Assembly (NCBI RefSeq): GCF_002116905.1
Contig: NZ_CP015118.1
Span: 5,084,001 to 5,148,000, forward strand
DNA: 64,000 nt
Source: Piscinibacter gummiphilus
GTDB lineage: Bacteria > Pseudomonadota > Gammaproteobacteria > Burkholderiales > Burkholderiaceae_C
Direction of reading: 5' to 3'
Both the position numbers and the translations under genes were made by a program. This document shows, one piece after another, positions 1 to 13,350 of this stretch; position 1 is the first letter of the stretch, and each line of letters begins with the position of its first letter. The notes below the pieces were generated by a model. That model had not been told where the DNA came from. It ran no database searches and saw only the letters and a list, made by a program, of their open reading frames with translations.

Positions 1-144
1 AGGGCCTGCGCGGCGCGCTGCAGCGCCTGTTCGCCGTTGGTGGCCACGAGCACGGTGTAGCCGGCCTCGTCCAGCGCGTCGTGCAGCACCGACAGGTTGT
101 CGGGCATGTCGTCGACGACCAGCACGAGGTCGGAGGTGCTGCGG

Positions 145-164
<20 letters not shown>
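1..164 (-). CDS. Response regulator receiver protein (N-terminal fragment)
   Basis: Reading leftward from an ATG at 164, the frame stays open to the window edge, so only the first 54 or so residues are seen. They form the start of a CheY-like receiver: a hydrophobic strand LVLVV followed by the acidic pair D18-D19 and MPDN, as in receivers that follow sensor kinases. The phospho-acceptor Asp and any output domain lie outside the window. The start overlaps the end of the hybrid kinase gene by 20 nt, so the two are almost certainly co-transcribed and translationally coupled. Likely the partner or second regulator of that kinase; the output (HD-GYP, GGDEF, DNA binding) cannot be told. Confidence 0.8.
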
Positions 165-3606
<3,442 letters not shown>

Positions 3607-3665
3607 GCTCGCATTATCCCGTCCCGCCTTAAGATACCGGCCACCGAACCCAGCCCCCCATCCCC

Positions 3666-3968
3666 ATGGAACTCACCCCGCGCGAGAAGGACAAGCTCCT
3701 GATCTTCACCGCGTCGCTGCTCGCCGAGCGCCGCAAGGCCCGCGGCCTGAAGCTCAACTACCCCGAGGCCGTGGCGCTGATCACGGCCACCATCATGGAA
3801 GGCGCCCGCGACGGCAAGACCGTGGCCGCGCTGATGAGCGAGGGCAAGACCGTGCTCACCCGCGCCGACGTGATGGACGGGGTGCCCGAAATGATCCCCG
3901 ACATCCAGGTGGAAGCCACCTTCCCCGACGGCACCAAACTGGTGACCGTGCACCAGCCGATCGCCTGA
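3666..3968 (+). CDS. ureA: Urease subunit gamma
   Basis: 100 residues, the normal length of the bacterial gamma subunit. It starts MELTPREKDKLL and contains the family segments ARGLKLNYPEAVALI and PDIQVEATFPDGTK. It is the smallest structural subunit of the (UreABC)3 urease that hydrolyses urea to ammonia and carbamate in the cytoplasm. It is the first gene of a plus-strand operon, 28 bp before the nickel-permease gene. The usual betaproteobacterial upstream neighbour ureD is absent; instead the permease-kinase gene lies divergently 59 bp away. Confidence 0.97.
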   Translation: MELTPREKDKLLIFTASLLAERRKARGLKLNYPEAVALITATIMEGARDGKTVAALMSEGKTVLTRADVMDGVPEMIPDIQVEATFPDGTKLVTVHQPIA

Positions 3969-3996
3969 TCCGACCCTCTTTCCCCAGGAGCTCCCC

Positions 3997-4590
3997 ATGA
4001 CCCGCCCCTCCACCGCCCGGCTCGTGGCCCTCGCCGCCTGCGCCGCCCCGCTGCTGGCCGCCGCCCACACCGGCGGCGCCCCGCATGACCACGGCACCTC
4101 GGCCTTCGTCGCCGGCTTCACCCACCCGTTCACCGGGCTCGACCACCTCGCGGCCATGGTGGCCCTGGGCGTCTGGAGCGCGATGACCACCCGCCGCGTC
4201 TGGCTGGCACCGGCCGCGTTCGCCGGCACGCTGCTGGTCGGCGCGCTGCTGGGCCTGGCCGGCCTCCAGCTGCCGGCGGTCGAACCGATGATCGCCGCGT
4301 CGCTGCTCGTGCTGGGCCTGCTGGTCGCCACCGGCCGGCAACTGCCCGCCGCGGCCGGCGCCGCGCTGGCCGCCGTCTTCGCGCTGTTCCACGGCGCGGC
4401 CCACGGCAACGAACTCGCAGGTCCCGGTGCCGCCGCCGCGCTCGCCGGCATGGTGCTCGCCACCGCGCTGCTGCACGGCGCCGGCATCGGCCTGGGCCTC
4501 GCGCTGAAAAACGCGAACCGCTGGCTGCCCCGCGTCGCCGGTGCCGCGGTCGCCGTGTTCGGCATCGCGCTGCTCGCCCCCCTCGCCTGA
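3997..4590 (+). CDS. ureJ: HupE/UreJ-family nickel permease
   Basis: 197 residues: an N-terminal signal-like hydrophobic stretch ending near AAAHTG, then about six to seven membrane spans. It carries the family signature HPxxGxDH (H43, D49, H50 in HPFTGLDH) and a second histidine motif FHGAAHGNE. HupE/UreJ proteins are inner-membrane secondary transporters that bring in Ni2+ (sometimes Co2+). Its place between ureA and ureB argues for nickel supply to urease maturation. The insertion of ureJ between the gamma and beta genes is found in several Burkholderiales. An SD-like AGGAG lies just before the ATG. Confidence 0.9.
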   Translation: MTRPSTARLVALAACAAPLLAAAHTGGAPHDHGTSAFVAGFTHPFTGLDHLAAMVALGVWSAMTTRRVWLAPAAFAGTLLVGALLGLAGLQLPAVEPMIAASLLVLGLLVATGRQLPAAAGAALAAVFALFHGAAHGNELAGPGAAAALAGMVLATALLHGAGIGLGLALKNANRWLPRVAGAAVAVFGIALLAPLA

Positions 4591-4599
4591 GGCGCTGCC

Positions 4600-4905
4600 A
4601 TGATCCCCGGCGAACTGCTCACCGACGGCCCGGACCACCCGATCAACACGGGCCGGCGCACGCTCACCCTCGTCATCGAGAACTCCGGCGACCGCCCCGT
4701 GCAGGTCGGTTCGCACTACCACTTCGCCGAGACCAACCCGGCGCTGGTGTTCGACCGCGACGCCGCGCGCGGCATGCGGCTGAACATCGCCTCGGGCACC
4801 GCGGTGCGCTTCGAGCCGGGCCAGCAGCGCACGGTCGAACTCGTGGACTTCGCCGGCGACCGCCGCGTGTTCGGCTTCCGCGCGGCCGTCCAAGGCCCGC
4901 TCTGA
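4600..4905 (+). CDS. ureB: Urease subunit beta
   Basis: 101 residues, typical for the free beta subunit. It begins MIPGELLTDG and contains VGSHYHFAETNPAL, RLNIASGTAVRFEPGQ and the conserved tail segment RRVFGFRAAVQG. UreB packs between gamma and alpha and supports the flap over the active site. It starts 9 bp after the nickel permease and is followed after 13 bp by ureC, so these form one transcription unit. Confidence 0.97.
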   Translation: MIPGELLTDGPDHPINTGRRTLTLVIENSGDRPVQVGSHYHFAETNPALVFDRDAARGMRLNIASGTAVRFEPGQQRTVELVDFAGDRRVFGFRAAVQGPL

Positions 4906-4918
4906 TTACTGACGACCC

Positions 4919-6634
<1,716 letters not shown>

Positions 6635-6641
6635 CCGCGAA

Positions 6642-6661
6642 GGGGCCGCTCACGCGGCCCC
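6642..6661. terminator. GC-rich hairpin between convergent ureC and lipoprotein gene
   Basis: Perfect 8-bp stem GGGGCCGC/GCGGCCCC with loop TCAC, starting 7 bp after the ureC stop and ending 9 bp before the stop of the convergent lipoprotein gene. No T-tract follows on either strand, so termination is plausible but not certain. It may work in both directions. Confidence 0.5.
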
Positions 6662-6670
6662 GGCCGGAAC

Positions 6671-7237
6671 TCAGACGCAGGTGACCTGGATGGCCGTGGC
6701 CGTGCCGGACGTGTAGGTGCCGGTGCCCTTGGTCACCGTGCAGGTCTGCCCGATCGGCTGGGCCTTGACCGTGACGTTGTAGGTGGTGCCCGACGCCACC
6801 GTGCCCGCGAACGACCAGGCGCCGTCCTTCGGCACGATCAGCTCGGTGGTGCCATTGTTCAGCAGCGTGAGGTTCAGGCCGCTGGCCAGGCCGGTCACCG
6901 TGCCGGAGATGGACGAAGTGGCCGTGCAGGTGACCACCACCGAGGTGATGCTGGTCGACGAGGACTCCGACACCGTGCCCGAACCGCTGGTGACCGTGCA
7001 GGTGGCCCCCACCGGCTGGGTCAGCACCGTGACCGAGTAGGACTCGCCGTCGCCGATGGCATCGGCGAACGTGAACGAACCGTCGGCGGTGAGCGTCAGG
7101 TTGTCGGTGCCGTTGTTCTGCAGCGTGACCGAGGACCCCGAGGGCAGGCCGCTCAGCGTGCCGCCGATGTCGACGGAACCGAGGCAGGCCGTGAGCGCGG
7201 CGGCGAGAAGCACGGCGAGCGGGCGGCGGAAGGTCAT
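6671..7237 (-). CDS. Putative lipoprotein with two tandem IPT/Big-like repeats
   Basis: 188 residues. The N-terminus is a lipoprotein signal with lipobox LTAC and the lipidated Cys at 18. The mature part is two copies of an about 82-residue unit (about 22-104 and 106-188). Each has the pattern GTxxGLxSG, LxNNGT, a VxxQP(V/I)GxTCTV segment and a closing VTC. The repeats are Ser/Thr/Gly rich and beta-prone, and each has a Cys pair that could form a disulfide. This resembles predicted secreted bacterial lipoproteins of unknown function. It faces ureC convergently and interrupts the urease operon between ureC and ureE. No urease role is evident. Confidence 0.75.
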   Translation of the reverse strand: MTFRRPLAVLLAAALTACLGSVDIGGTLSGLPSGSSVTLQNNGTDNLTLTADGSFTFADAIGDGESYSVTVLTQPVGATCTVTSGSGTVSESSSTSITSVVVTCTATSSISGTVTGLASGLNLTLLNNGTTELIVPKDGAWSFAGTVASGTTYNVTVKAQPIGQTCTVTKGTGTYTSGTATAIQVTCV

Positions 7238-7280
7238 GGTGGAGTCCCCTGAATGTTGTACCGAGATTAAACCTCAAAAC

Positions 7281-7306
7281 CCCCGCCGGCATCGGGGCCG
7301 GCGGGG
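7281..7306. terminator. Strong hairpin in the lipoprotein/ureE intergenic region
   Basis: Perfect 10-bp inverted repeat, CCCCGCCGGC with its complement, around a 6-nt loop. It lies in the divergent spacer between the lipoprotein start (7237) and ureE (7441). On the minus strand it is followed by GTTTTGAGGTTT, a weak T-rich tail, so it may block leftward transcription. A regulatory leader structure is the alternative. The rest of 7238-7440 shows no gene that I can support. Confidence 0.4.
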
Positions 7307-7440
7307 CGTCGTGGCATTTGGCACGGACCGTGCGTCGGGGGCGTGTCCCGCGGGCAAAGTCCGGTGAACCCGCCGTCACGGGACGGACACACGCCGGCGA
7401 TGTCACACTCACGCCTGGATCCAACCCCATCCGCTCCACC

Positions 7441-8109
7441 ATGCTGACCGTCAACAAGCTCATCTCCCGCGGCCAGGGCCTGGCCAAGGCCCTCGTGAAC
7501 CGCGCGCCCACCGTCTCCCTCGACTGGGACACGCGCCAGAAAAGCCGCTTCGACGCGACCGACTCCGACGGCCGCACGCTGGGCGTGTTCCTGCCCCGTG
7601 GCACCGTGGTGCGCGGCGGCGACGTGCTGGTGGCCGAGGACGGTACCCTCGTGAAGGTGAACGCCACGCCGCAGCCGGTGCTGGTCGTGCGCACGTGCCC
7701 CGAACACGGCGCCCCGGTGGACCTGGTGCGTGCCGCGTACCACCTGGGCAACCGCCACATCCAGCTGGAAGTGACGCCGGACCACCTGCACCTCGAACCC
7801 GACCATGTCCTCGCGGACATGCTGCGGCAGATGCACCTGATCGTCACCGAGGAGACCGCGCCGTTCGAACCGGAAGGCGGGGCGTACGCGGCCGGGGGGC
7901 ACGGGTCCCACGGCCATGGACACGGGCATGGCGCCCATGACCACGGACATGATCACGGGCACGACCACGGCCATGCCCACGCCCCGGCGCCGGCCCGCAA
8001 GGCCATCTCGATCCCGGTGAACGCCGCGCCGGCACCGCACGTGCACGGCCCGGGCTGCAACCACGGACACGATCACGACCACGGCCACGGCCACGGGCAT
8101 TCCCACTGA
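7441..8109 (+). CDS. ureE: Urease accessory protein UreE, with long His-rich tail
   Basis: 222 residues when started at the ATG (MLTVNKLISR); a longer upstream frame is not homologous to UreE. It has the UreE N-terminal peptide-binding-like domain and the C-terminal metal-binding domain with YHLGNRHIQLE (nickel-binding His nearby). Residues 154-180 and 200-222 are dominated by His-Gly and His-Asp repeats. UreE is the cytosolic nickel chaperone that hands Ni2+ to UreG and the urease activation complex. Tails this His-rich occur in Klebsiella-type UreE and store several Ni2+. The stop overlaps the ATG of the next gene (TGATG). Confidence 0.95.
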   Translation: MLTVNKLISRGQGLAKALVNRAPTVSLDWDTRQKSRFDATDSDGRTLGVFLPRGTVVRGGDVLVAEDGTLVKVNATPQPVLVVRTCPEHGAPVDLVRAAYHLGNRHIQLEVTPDHLHLEPDHVLADMLRQMHLIVTEETAPFEPEGGAYAAGGHGSHGHGHGHGAHDHGHDHGHDHGHAHAPAPARKAISIPVNAAPAPHVHGPGCNHGHDHDHGHGHGHSH

Positions 8110-8666
8110 TGGGAGCGCGTTCGCTGCTCCGCGGGATCGCCCGCGCGGTTCGCCGCGCCCGCTTCCGGCTGCAGGGCCGGTCGTTCGCCCACGTCCCGGG
8201 CGTGATCGGCGGCCTGCCCAACCTGGGCGGCGACGGCGCGCTGTCGTTCGGCCCCGGGGTCGTGTTCCGCAGCACCCGTTCGCCGGCCCGCCTGCGTTGT
8301 GAAACCGGTGCCGAACTGGCGATCGGCGACGACGTGTTCATCAACGACGCCGTCACCATCGTGGCCGCCCGCCGCGTCACGGTCGGGGCCCACACGAAGA
8401 TCGGCGACGGGGCGATGGTCTACGACACGGACTTCCATCCGGTGAGTCCCGACCTGCCGACGCGTGTCGCCCCCGTGTCGATCGGCCGCAACGTGTGGAT
8501 CGGTGCGCGCGCGATGGTGCTGGCCGGCGCCGAGGTCGGCGACCACGCGGTGATCGCCGCGGGCGCCGTCGTGCGCGGCCGCGTGCCGCCCCGTTCGGTG
8601 GTGGCCGGCTCGCCCGCCAAGGTGGTCCGCACCTTCGAGTGCGCCGACGACTGGGTGCGGCCATGA
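8109..8666 (+). CDS. Left-handed beta-helix (hexapeptide) acyltransferase
   Basis: 185 residues. From about residue 70 it shows imperfect hexapeptide repeats and the Maa/NodL/WcaF-type segments DTDFHPV, VSIGRNVWIGARAMVLAGAEVGDHAVIAAGAVV and a final VVAGSPAKVVRTF. These enzymes form trimers that O- or N-acetylate sugars with acetyl-CoA. The ATG shares one base with the ureE stop, so the gene is translationally coupled into the urease operon between ureE and ureF. A sugar-modifying enzyme has no known role in urease maturation. It may be a stray member of the neighbouring EPS locus. Confidence 0.85.
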   Translation: MGARSLLRGIARAVRRARFRLQGRSFAHVPGVIGGLPNLGGDGALSFGPGVVFRSTRSPARLRCETGAELAIGDDVFINDAVTIVAARRVTVGAHTKIGDGAMVYDTDFHPVSPDLPTRVAPVSIGRNVWIGARAMVLAGAEVGDHAVIAAGAVVRGRVPPRSVVAGSPAKVVRTFECADDWVRP

Positions 8667-8724
8667 GTCCCGTCCGGCCGTCCGAAGGGGCTCGCACCGC
8701 AGTGCGAAGCACGGAGGTTACCCG

Positions 8725-9426
8725 GTGAGGCATCGCGACACCGCACCATTGCCCGCGCCCTCGCTGCTGAAGCTGATGTGGCTCGCCTCACCGGCCCTGC
8801 CGGTGGGCGGGTTCAGCTACTCCGAAGGGCTGGAAGCCGCCGTCGAGGCCGGGCTCGTCACCGACGACACCACGGCATCGGCCTGGCTCGTCGACCAGTT
8901 GCACCTCGCCCTGGTCCGCTGCGACCTTGCCGTGGCCGCGAAGGCGTTCGGCGCCTGGCGGCGTGGCGACCTCGACACGGTCGCTGAGCTGAACGACTGG
9001 GTGGCCCGCACGCGGGAGACCCACGAGATGCGGCTGCAGACCGAGCAGATGGGCCGGTCGCTGGCCGTGTGGCTCACCCACGAGGACGCCGACGACCACG
9101 CGGCCGCGCTGACCGCGCTGGCGCCGGCGCCCACGTGGCCGGTGGCCTTCGCGCTCGCGGCCTCGCGCACCGGCGCGCCCGTGCGCGACGCGATGGTCAG
9201 CTTCACGTTCGGCTGGGCCGAGAACATGGTCCAGGCCGCCCTGAAGGCCGTGCCGCTGGGCCAGGTCGCCGGCCAGCGGCTGCTGTCGGCCCTGGTCGAC
9301 GCGATCCCCGGGGCGGTCGATGCGGCCATCGCGCTGCCTGGCAGCGAACGCCAGGCGTTCACGCCGATGCTGGCGATCCTGTCGGCACGGCACGAGGTGC
9401 AGTACTCGCGGCTGTTCCGGTCCTGA
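8725..9426 (+). CDS. ureF: Urease accessory protein UreF
   Basis: 233 residues, typical length. A GTG start is supported by GGAGG at 8713-8717. Family segments are visible: WLASPALPVGGFSYSEGLE near the start, TRETHEMRLQTEQMGRSL, and SFTFGWAENMVQAALKAVPLGQ. UreF is all-helical, binds UreD on the urease trimer and recruits UreG. In this genome segment its usual downstream neighbour ureG is missing, and the EPS locus begins 158 bp later. The spacer holds a 16-bp GC palindrome and a sigma-54 promoter. Confidence 0.96.
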   Translation: MRHRDTAPLPAPSLLKLMWLASPALPVGGFSYSEGLEAAVEAGLVTDDTTASAWLVDQLHLALVRCDLAVAAKAFGAWRRGDLDTVAELNDWVARTRETHEMRLQTEQMGRSLAVWLTHEDADDHAAALTALAPAPTWPVAFALAASRTGAPVRDAMVSFTFGWAENMVQAALKAVPLGQVAGQRLLSALVDAIPGAVDAAIALPGSERQAFTPMLAILSARHEVQYSRLFRS

Positions 9427-9462
9427 CGGGGCGACCGGTAAGACGTACGGGTAAACCCAGGC

Positions 9463-9478
9463 CGGCGGCCGGCCGCCG
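9463..9478. terminator. GC palindrome after ureF
   Basis: A perfect 16-bp palindrome, CGGCGGCC followed by GGCCGCCG, 37 bp after the ureF stop. It could end the urease transcript before the EPS promoter at 9537. It has no loop bases and no T-tract, so the call is weak. Confidence 0.3.
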
Positions 9479-9536
9479 CCGGGATTTCAGACCGATTTCC
9501 CCCCCGCAGAAGCCGGTAAACGGCAGGTGAACCCGC

Positions 9537-9552
9537 TGGCACGGTCGCTGCA
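9537..9552 (+). promoter_or_regulatory. Sigma-54 promoter of the wzx operon
   Basis: TGGCAC, five bases, CTGCA: GG at 9538-9539 and GC at 9550-9551 are exactly 10 bp apart, as RpoN requires. The predicted transcript start is near 9562, giving a leader of about 23 nt before the TTG start of the flippase gene. It is one of four such sites that head the EPS transcription units. Confidence 0.75.
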
Positions 9553-9584
9553 TTGCAGCAACGCCCTTTTGCCAGCGGACTGCC

Positions 9585-10997
9585 TTGTCGACCCCCACCG
9601 TGCCCCTTCCCTCCGCGTTCGCGAACGTCGCCGCCAAGGCCCGGAAGATCGGGAAGGCCTTCGCGTCGAACGCGGCCGGGACCGTGCTCGGCCAGCTGGT
9701 GCAGCTGGTCGCCATCCCGCTGCAGCTGCATCACCTCGGCGCCGCACAGTTCGGGCTGCTCGTGCTGTTCAACTCGCTGGTCGCGGCGGGCTCGCTGACC
9801 GACGGCGGCATCGGCCCCACGGTGCTGCGCTTCGTCGCCCGCGCCCACCACCTGCCCCGCGCGCTCGAGCACGTGGTCGCGTCGAGCTTCACCGTCATCC
9901 TGATGATCTCGGTGGCCGTGGCCGCCCTCGCGGTGGGCGGCACCTGGGCGTGGGTCGAATGGCACGGCACCGGCCCCGTGGCGGGCACGGTGGACCCGCT
10001 GCTGCTGTCGGCGCTGCTGGCCGCGGCGGTGGCGTCGTCGATGATCTCGTGGCTCGGCCTGAACACCCTGCGCGGTCTGCGGCACTACGGCGTGTTCGCG
10101 ATGTGCGAAAGCATCCAGCGCGTGGTGCTGCCCCTCGTCTGCACGGGCATCGCCATCGTCACCCACGACGTGGGCGCGGTGCTGATCGCCCTGTGCGCAT
10201 GGACGGCCGTCTCCGCCGTCGTCACCCTCGCGATCGCGGTGCGCCGCGCGCGGATCCGCCTGCACGTCACCACGAACCTGCGCTACTTCCGCCGGCACAT
10301 GTTCGCCTTCAGCCGCTGGGTCTGGGCCCAGTCGATCTTCTCGTACGCCGGCACGCAGGCCGACCGCCTGATCGTCGCGGGCGCCATGAGCCTGTCGGCG
10401 CTCGGCATCTACGCCGTCGCGCTGAGCGCGGCCAACGCGCTCAGCGCCGCGCTCACCGCCGGCGCGGCCTTCCTGATGCCCGAGGCCGCGAGCCGCCTGA
10501 GCGACCGCGCCTGGCTCGCGAAGGCCTTCATGCGCTACACGCTGCTGTTCTCGGCCGTGTCCGCGGGCATCGTCGTGGCCTTCACCCCCGTCGCGCACCT
10601 GGCCCTCGACCTCTGGGTGGGCGCGCCGGTGGCCGTGCAGGTGCTGCCGATCCTGCTGCCGCTGCTGTGGACCATCAGCAACGCCGTGGCCAGCACCCCG
10701 AGCGGCCACATCCTGAACGCGATGGGCCACTCCAAGTACGTCGCCGTGACCGCCGCGGGCGCGAACACCTTCGTGCTGGCCGCGATGCTCGCGGGCGGCA
10801 CCCTGTACGGCCTGTGGGGCGTGGTGGGCGCGAAGCTCTGCGCGATGCCCATCGGCTTCGCCATCCGCGCCTACACCGCGCGCCGCATCTTCGGCCTGCC
10901 GCACCCCGTGCTCGTCGCACTGAAGATGGTGTGGCCCACGCTGCTCGGCGCGCTCGTGATCCTTCCCCTCTCCTGGCAACTGCTGATCGGACACTGA
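9585..10997 (+). CDS. Wzx-type polysaccharide flippase (MATE/PST family)
   Basis: 470 residues with about 12-14 hydrophobic spans and no soluble domain. Segments such as GTVLGQLVQLVAIPLQLHHLG at the first span and DRLIVAGAMSLSALGIYAVA near mid-protein are typical of Wzx/RfbX exporters. These flip undecaprenyl-diphosphate-linked repeat units across the inner membrane. The start is taken as TTG at 9585 (MSTPTVPLPS), because it is the furthest upstream start after the predicted sigma-54 transcript start; no strong SD is seen. The next gene follows after 4 bp. It is the first gene of the EPS block that separates ureF from ureG. Confidence 0.88.
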   Translation: MSTPTVPLPSAFANVAAKARKIGKAFASNAAGTVLGQLVQLVAIPLQLHHLGAAQFGLLVLFNSLVAAGSLTDGGIGPTVLRFVARAHHLPRALEHVVASSFTVILMISVAVAALAVGGTWAWVEWHGTGPVAGTVDPLLLSALLAAAVASSMISWLGLNTLRGLRHYGVFAMCESIQRVVLPLVCTGIAIVTHDVGAVLIALCAWTAVSAVVTLAIAVRRARIRLHVTTNLRYFRRHMFAFSRWVWAQSIFSYAGTQADRLIVAGAMSLSALGIYAVALSAANALSAALTAGAAFLMPEAASRLSDRAWLAKAFMRYTLLFSAVSAGIVVAFTPVAHLALDLWVGAPVAVQVLPILLPLLWTISNAVASTPSGHILNAMGHSKYVAVTAAGANTFVLAAMLAGGTLYGLWGVVGAKLCAMPIGFAIRAYTARRIFGLPHPVLVALKMVWPTLLGALVILPLSWQLLIGH

Positions 10998-11001
10998 CAC
11001 C

Positions 11002-12111
11002 ATGGGCTACGGCATCAAGTCCCACCTCCGCGGACACCGCCTCTACAGCTACCTGCGCGGCCGCGACGACTACGCGGCGGCCCTCGACGCGAACAAGCCG
11101 CTGCTGCGCTACATCGGCTGGCTCGGGCACAACAACGTGGGCGACGAGGCGCTGTACGCCGCGTTCAAGAGCCCGCTGTTCCCGAACTGCCTCGTCACGC
11201 CCTTCTACGACCTGTCGGCACTGTCGCTGCTGTCGTCGTTCAAGCCGCACAAGCTCGTGGTGCTCGGCGGCGGCACGCTGATCAACGACGTGAGCTACCT
11301 CGAACCCCTGGAGCGCTCGCAGCGCCGCGGCAGCCGCACCTTCGTGTTCGGCACCGGCGTGGGCGACCTCGACTACTGGGCCAAGCACCCCGGCGCCTCC
11401 GAGCGTGGCCACTCCGCCCGCTGGCTGGCCGCGCTCGCGAAGGCCGACTACGTGGGCGTGCGCGGCCCGCGGTCGCTCAAGTGGCTGCACGACAACGGCA
11501 TCGAGAAGGCCGAGATCCTCGGCGACCCGGCGCTGTGCCTCACGCGGCCCCGCCCCGCGGCCACCACCGACGACCGCGTGCTCGGCGTGAACCTCGGCAG
11601 CCACGACCCGCCGGAGGGTGGCATCGACCGCCCGTACGAGGCGCTCAAGACCCTCGTGCGCCACGCGCTCGACGAGGGCCAGCAGGTGCGCTTCATCTCG
11701 CTCCACGACATCGACGCCGAGATCGGCGCGAAGATGGTCGCCGAGGTGAACCACCCGCGCTTCGCGTGCGCGCCCTTCGACGGCGACGTGAACCGTGCGC
11801 TCGACCAGATCGGCGCCTGCCACCTCGCGGTGGGACAGCGCCTGCACTTCACGGTGCTCGCCTGCGCGCTCGGCGTGCCGAACCTCTCGCTGAGCTACCA
11901 GCCGAAGTGCCTCGACTTCCTCGAATCCATCGCCCGCGCCGACCTCGCCGTGGCCACCGACCAGGTGACGCCGCAGCTGCTGGTCGAGCGCTTCGAATGG
12001 CTGCGCCAGCAGGCCGTGCCGCTCGCCGCGCACATCGATGCGGCCTGCGACGAACTGCGTGCCTTCCAGCGCCGGCGAGCCACCGAGGTGGTGGCCCGCC
12101 TCACCGCCTGA
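11002..12111 (+). CDS. Polysaccharide pyruvyl transferase family protein
   Basis: 369 residues of the CsaB/WcaK/ExoV family. It shows the N-terminal GWLGHNNVGDEALY segment, the glycine-rich LVVLGGGTLIND, and the C-terminal GQRLHFTVLACALGVPNLSLSY signature. These enzymes transfer enolpyruvate from PEP to a sugar, forming a ketal that gives the EPS a negative charge. It lies 4 bp after the flippase and 16 bp before an acyltransferase, so all three are probably one operon. The exact sugar acceptor cannot be told. Confidence 0.88.
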   Translation: MGYGIKSHLRGHRLYSYLRGRDDYAAALDANKPLLRYIGWLGHNNVGDEALYAAFKSPLFPNCLVTPFYDLSALSLLSSFKPHKLVVLGGGTLINDVSYLEPLERSQRRGSRTFVFGTGVGDLDYWAKHPGASERGHSARWLAALAKADYVGVRGPRSLKWLHDNGIEKAEILGDPALCLTRPRPAATTDDRVLGVNLGSHDPPEGGIDRPYEALKTLVRHALDEGQQVRFISLHDIDAEIGAKMVAEVNHPRFACAPFDGDVNRALDQIGACHLAVGQRLHFTVLACALGVPNLSLSYQPKCLDFLESIARADLAVATDQVTPQLLVERFEWLRQQAVPLAAHIDAACDELRAFQRRRATEVVARLTA

Positions 12112-12127
12112 TCTTCCCGGAGGCCCC

Positions 12128-13270
12128 ATGGAAAAGATCCACCAACTCGACGGACTGCGCGGCTGGATGTCGCTGTGGGTCTGGTTCGCCCATGGCCTCA
12201 CGCTCGCGTCGCTCGACCTGCACAAGGACGCCGGCATCGGCCGGCTGCTCGCCAACGGCGGCACGCCGGTGGCCGTGTTCATCCTGCTCAGCGGCTTCGT
12301 CTGCGCGTTGATGCTCACGCGCGACGACAGCACCGGCTACCGCGGCTGGCTCACGCGCCGGTTCTTCCGGCTGTTCCCGGTCTACCTGCTCGCGCTGGCC
12401 CTCAGCGTGATGGCGCTCGACCTCTCCATCTCGGCGCTGACCGACAACCCGTGGCCGAGCCCGCGCACCGAGGACCGCATCGACTACCTGCTGGCCTCGC
12501 GCGAGAACTTCTGGCCCCACCTGCTGCTGCACGTCGGCCTGCTGCACGGTCTCGTTCCCGAGAGCATGCTGCCCTACACGTCGCTCGCGTTCATGGGGCA
12601 GGCCTGGAGCCTGTCCCTCGAATGGCAGTTCTACCTCGTGGTGCCCTTCCTGATCGGCTGGATCACCCGGCCGCGTTCGCTGGTGGTGGTGCCGGCCGTC
12701 ACCGTCGCGGCACTGCTGCTGCTCGCGCGCCTCACCCCGCAGGACTCCTTCCTCGGATCGCACCTGTACCTCTTCGCCATCGGGGCATACACGCTGGCGC
12801 GCATGAAGGCCTGGCGCGCAGGCCAGTTCTCCACGCGGGAATGGGTCGTGGCCATGGCCATCGACACCGTGCTCGTGCTCGGTCTGGCCGGCGGCACGAA
12901 GGGCCTCGGCATGCTGATCTGGGCCGCCACCGTGTTCGCGATGCTGAACGTCGGCGGCGACCACGCCGCGTGGCGCGCCGTCAACGGATTCCTGAACCAC
13001 CGGGTGTCGCAGTTCCTCGCACGGGTCTCGTACAGCGTCTACTGCCTGCACATGGTGGTGCTGCTGTCGTTCAGCTGGCTGCTGATCCACGTCGTCGGCT
13101 TCGAGGCGCGGTGGCAGTACGCCACGGCCCTGATCGTCACGGCCCTGCCGGCCACGTTGCTCGTCGCATGGGCCGTGACCTCGCGCCTCGAGGAGCCGAT
13201 GATCGCCCTCGGCCGCCGCCTCGCGAGCGGCACGCGAACGGTTCGGCCGGTGGTCGCCGCCACGCGCTGA
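12128..13270 (+). CDS. Acyltransferase 3 (OafA/ExoZ-like) membrane protein
   Basis: 380 residues from ATG 12128 (MEKIHQLDGLRG). The N-terminal LDGLRGWMSLWVWFAHG carries the acyltransferase-3 R-x10-H type motif, and about ten membrane spans follow. The segment FMGQAWSLSLEWQFYLVVPF is the conserved WSLSxExxFY box. Members acetylate or succinylate exopolysaccharides and O-antigens at the inner membrane with acyl-CoA. It is the last gene of the wzx operon; the next gene has its own sigma-54 promoter 13 bp beyond the stop. Confidence 0.9.
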   Translation: MEKIHQLDGLRGWMSLWVWFAHGLTLASLDLHKDAGIGRLLANGGTPVAVFILLSGFVCALMLTRDDSTGYRGWLTRRFFRLFPVYLLALALSVMALDLSISALTDNPWPSPRTEDRIDYLLASRENFWPHLLLHVGLLHGLVPESMLPYTSLAFMGQAWSLSLEWQFYLVVPFLIGWITRPRSLVVVPAVTVAALLLLARLTPQDSFLGSHLYLFAIGAYTLARMKAWRAGQFSTREWVVAMAIDTVLVLGLAGGTKGLGMLIWAATVFAMLNVGGDHAAWRAVNGFLNHRVSQFLARVSYSVYCLHMVVLLSFSWLLIHVVGFEARWQYATALIVTALPATLLVAWAVTSRLEEPMIALGRRLASGTRTVRPVVAATR

Positions 13271-13282
13271 CCCCGGTCCGCA

Positions 13283-13298
13283 TGGCCCGAGTTTTGCT
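13283..13298 (+). promoter_or_regulatory. Sigma-54 promoter of the glycosyltransferase/acyl-cassette operon
   Basis: TGGCCC, GAGTT, TTGCT: GG at 13284-13285 and GC at 13296-13297 with the required 10-bp spacing. The transcript should start near 13309, leaving an unusually long leader of about 140 nt before the gene at 13451. That leader contains a factor-independent terminator (13351-13375). Confidence 0.75.
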
Positions 13299-13350
13299 GC
13301 TGCATCGCAACAAAACCGACAGCACGCCCGGGTCCGCCTGAATTTGCAAA

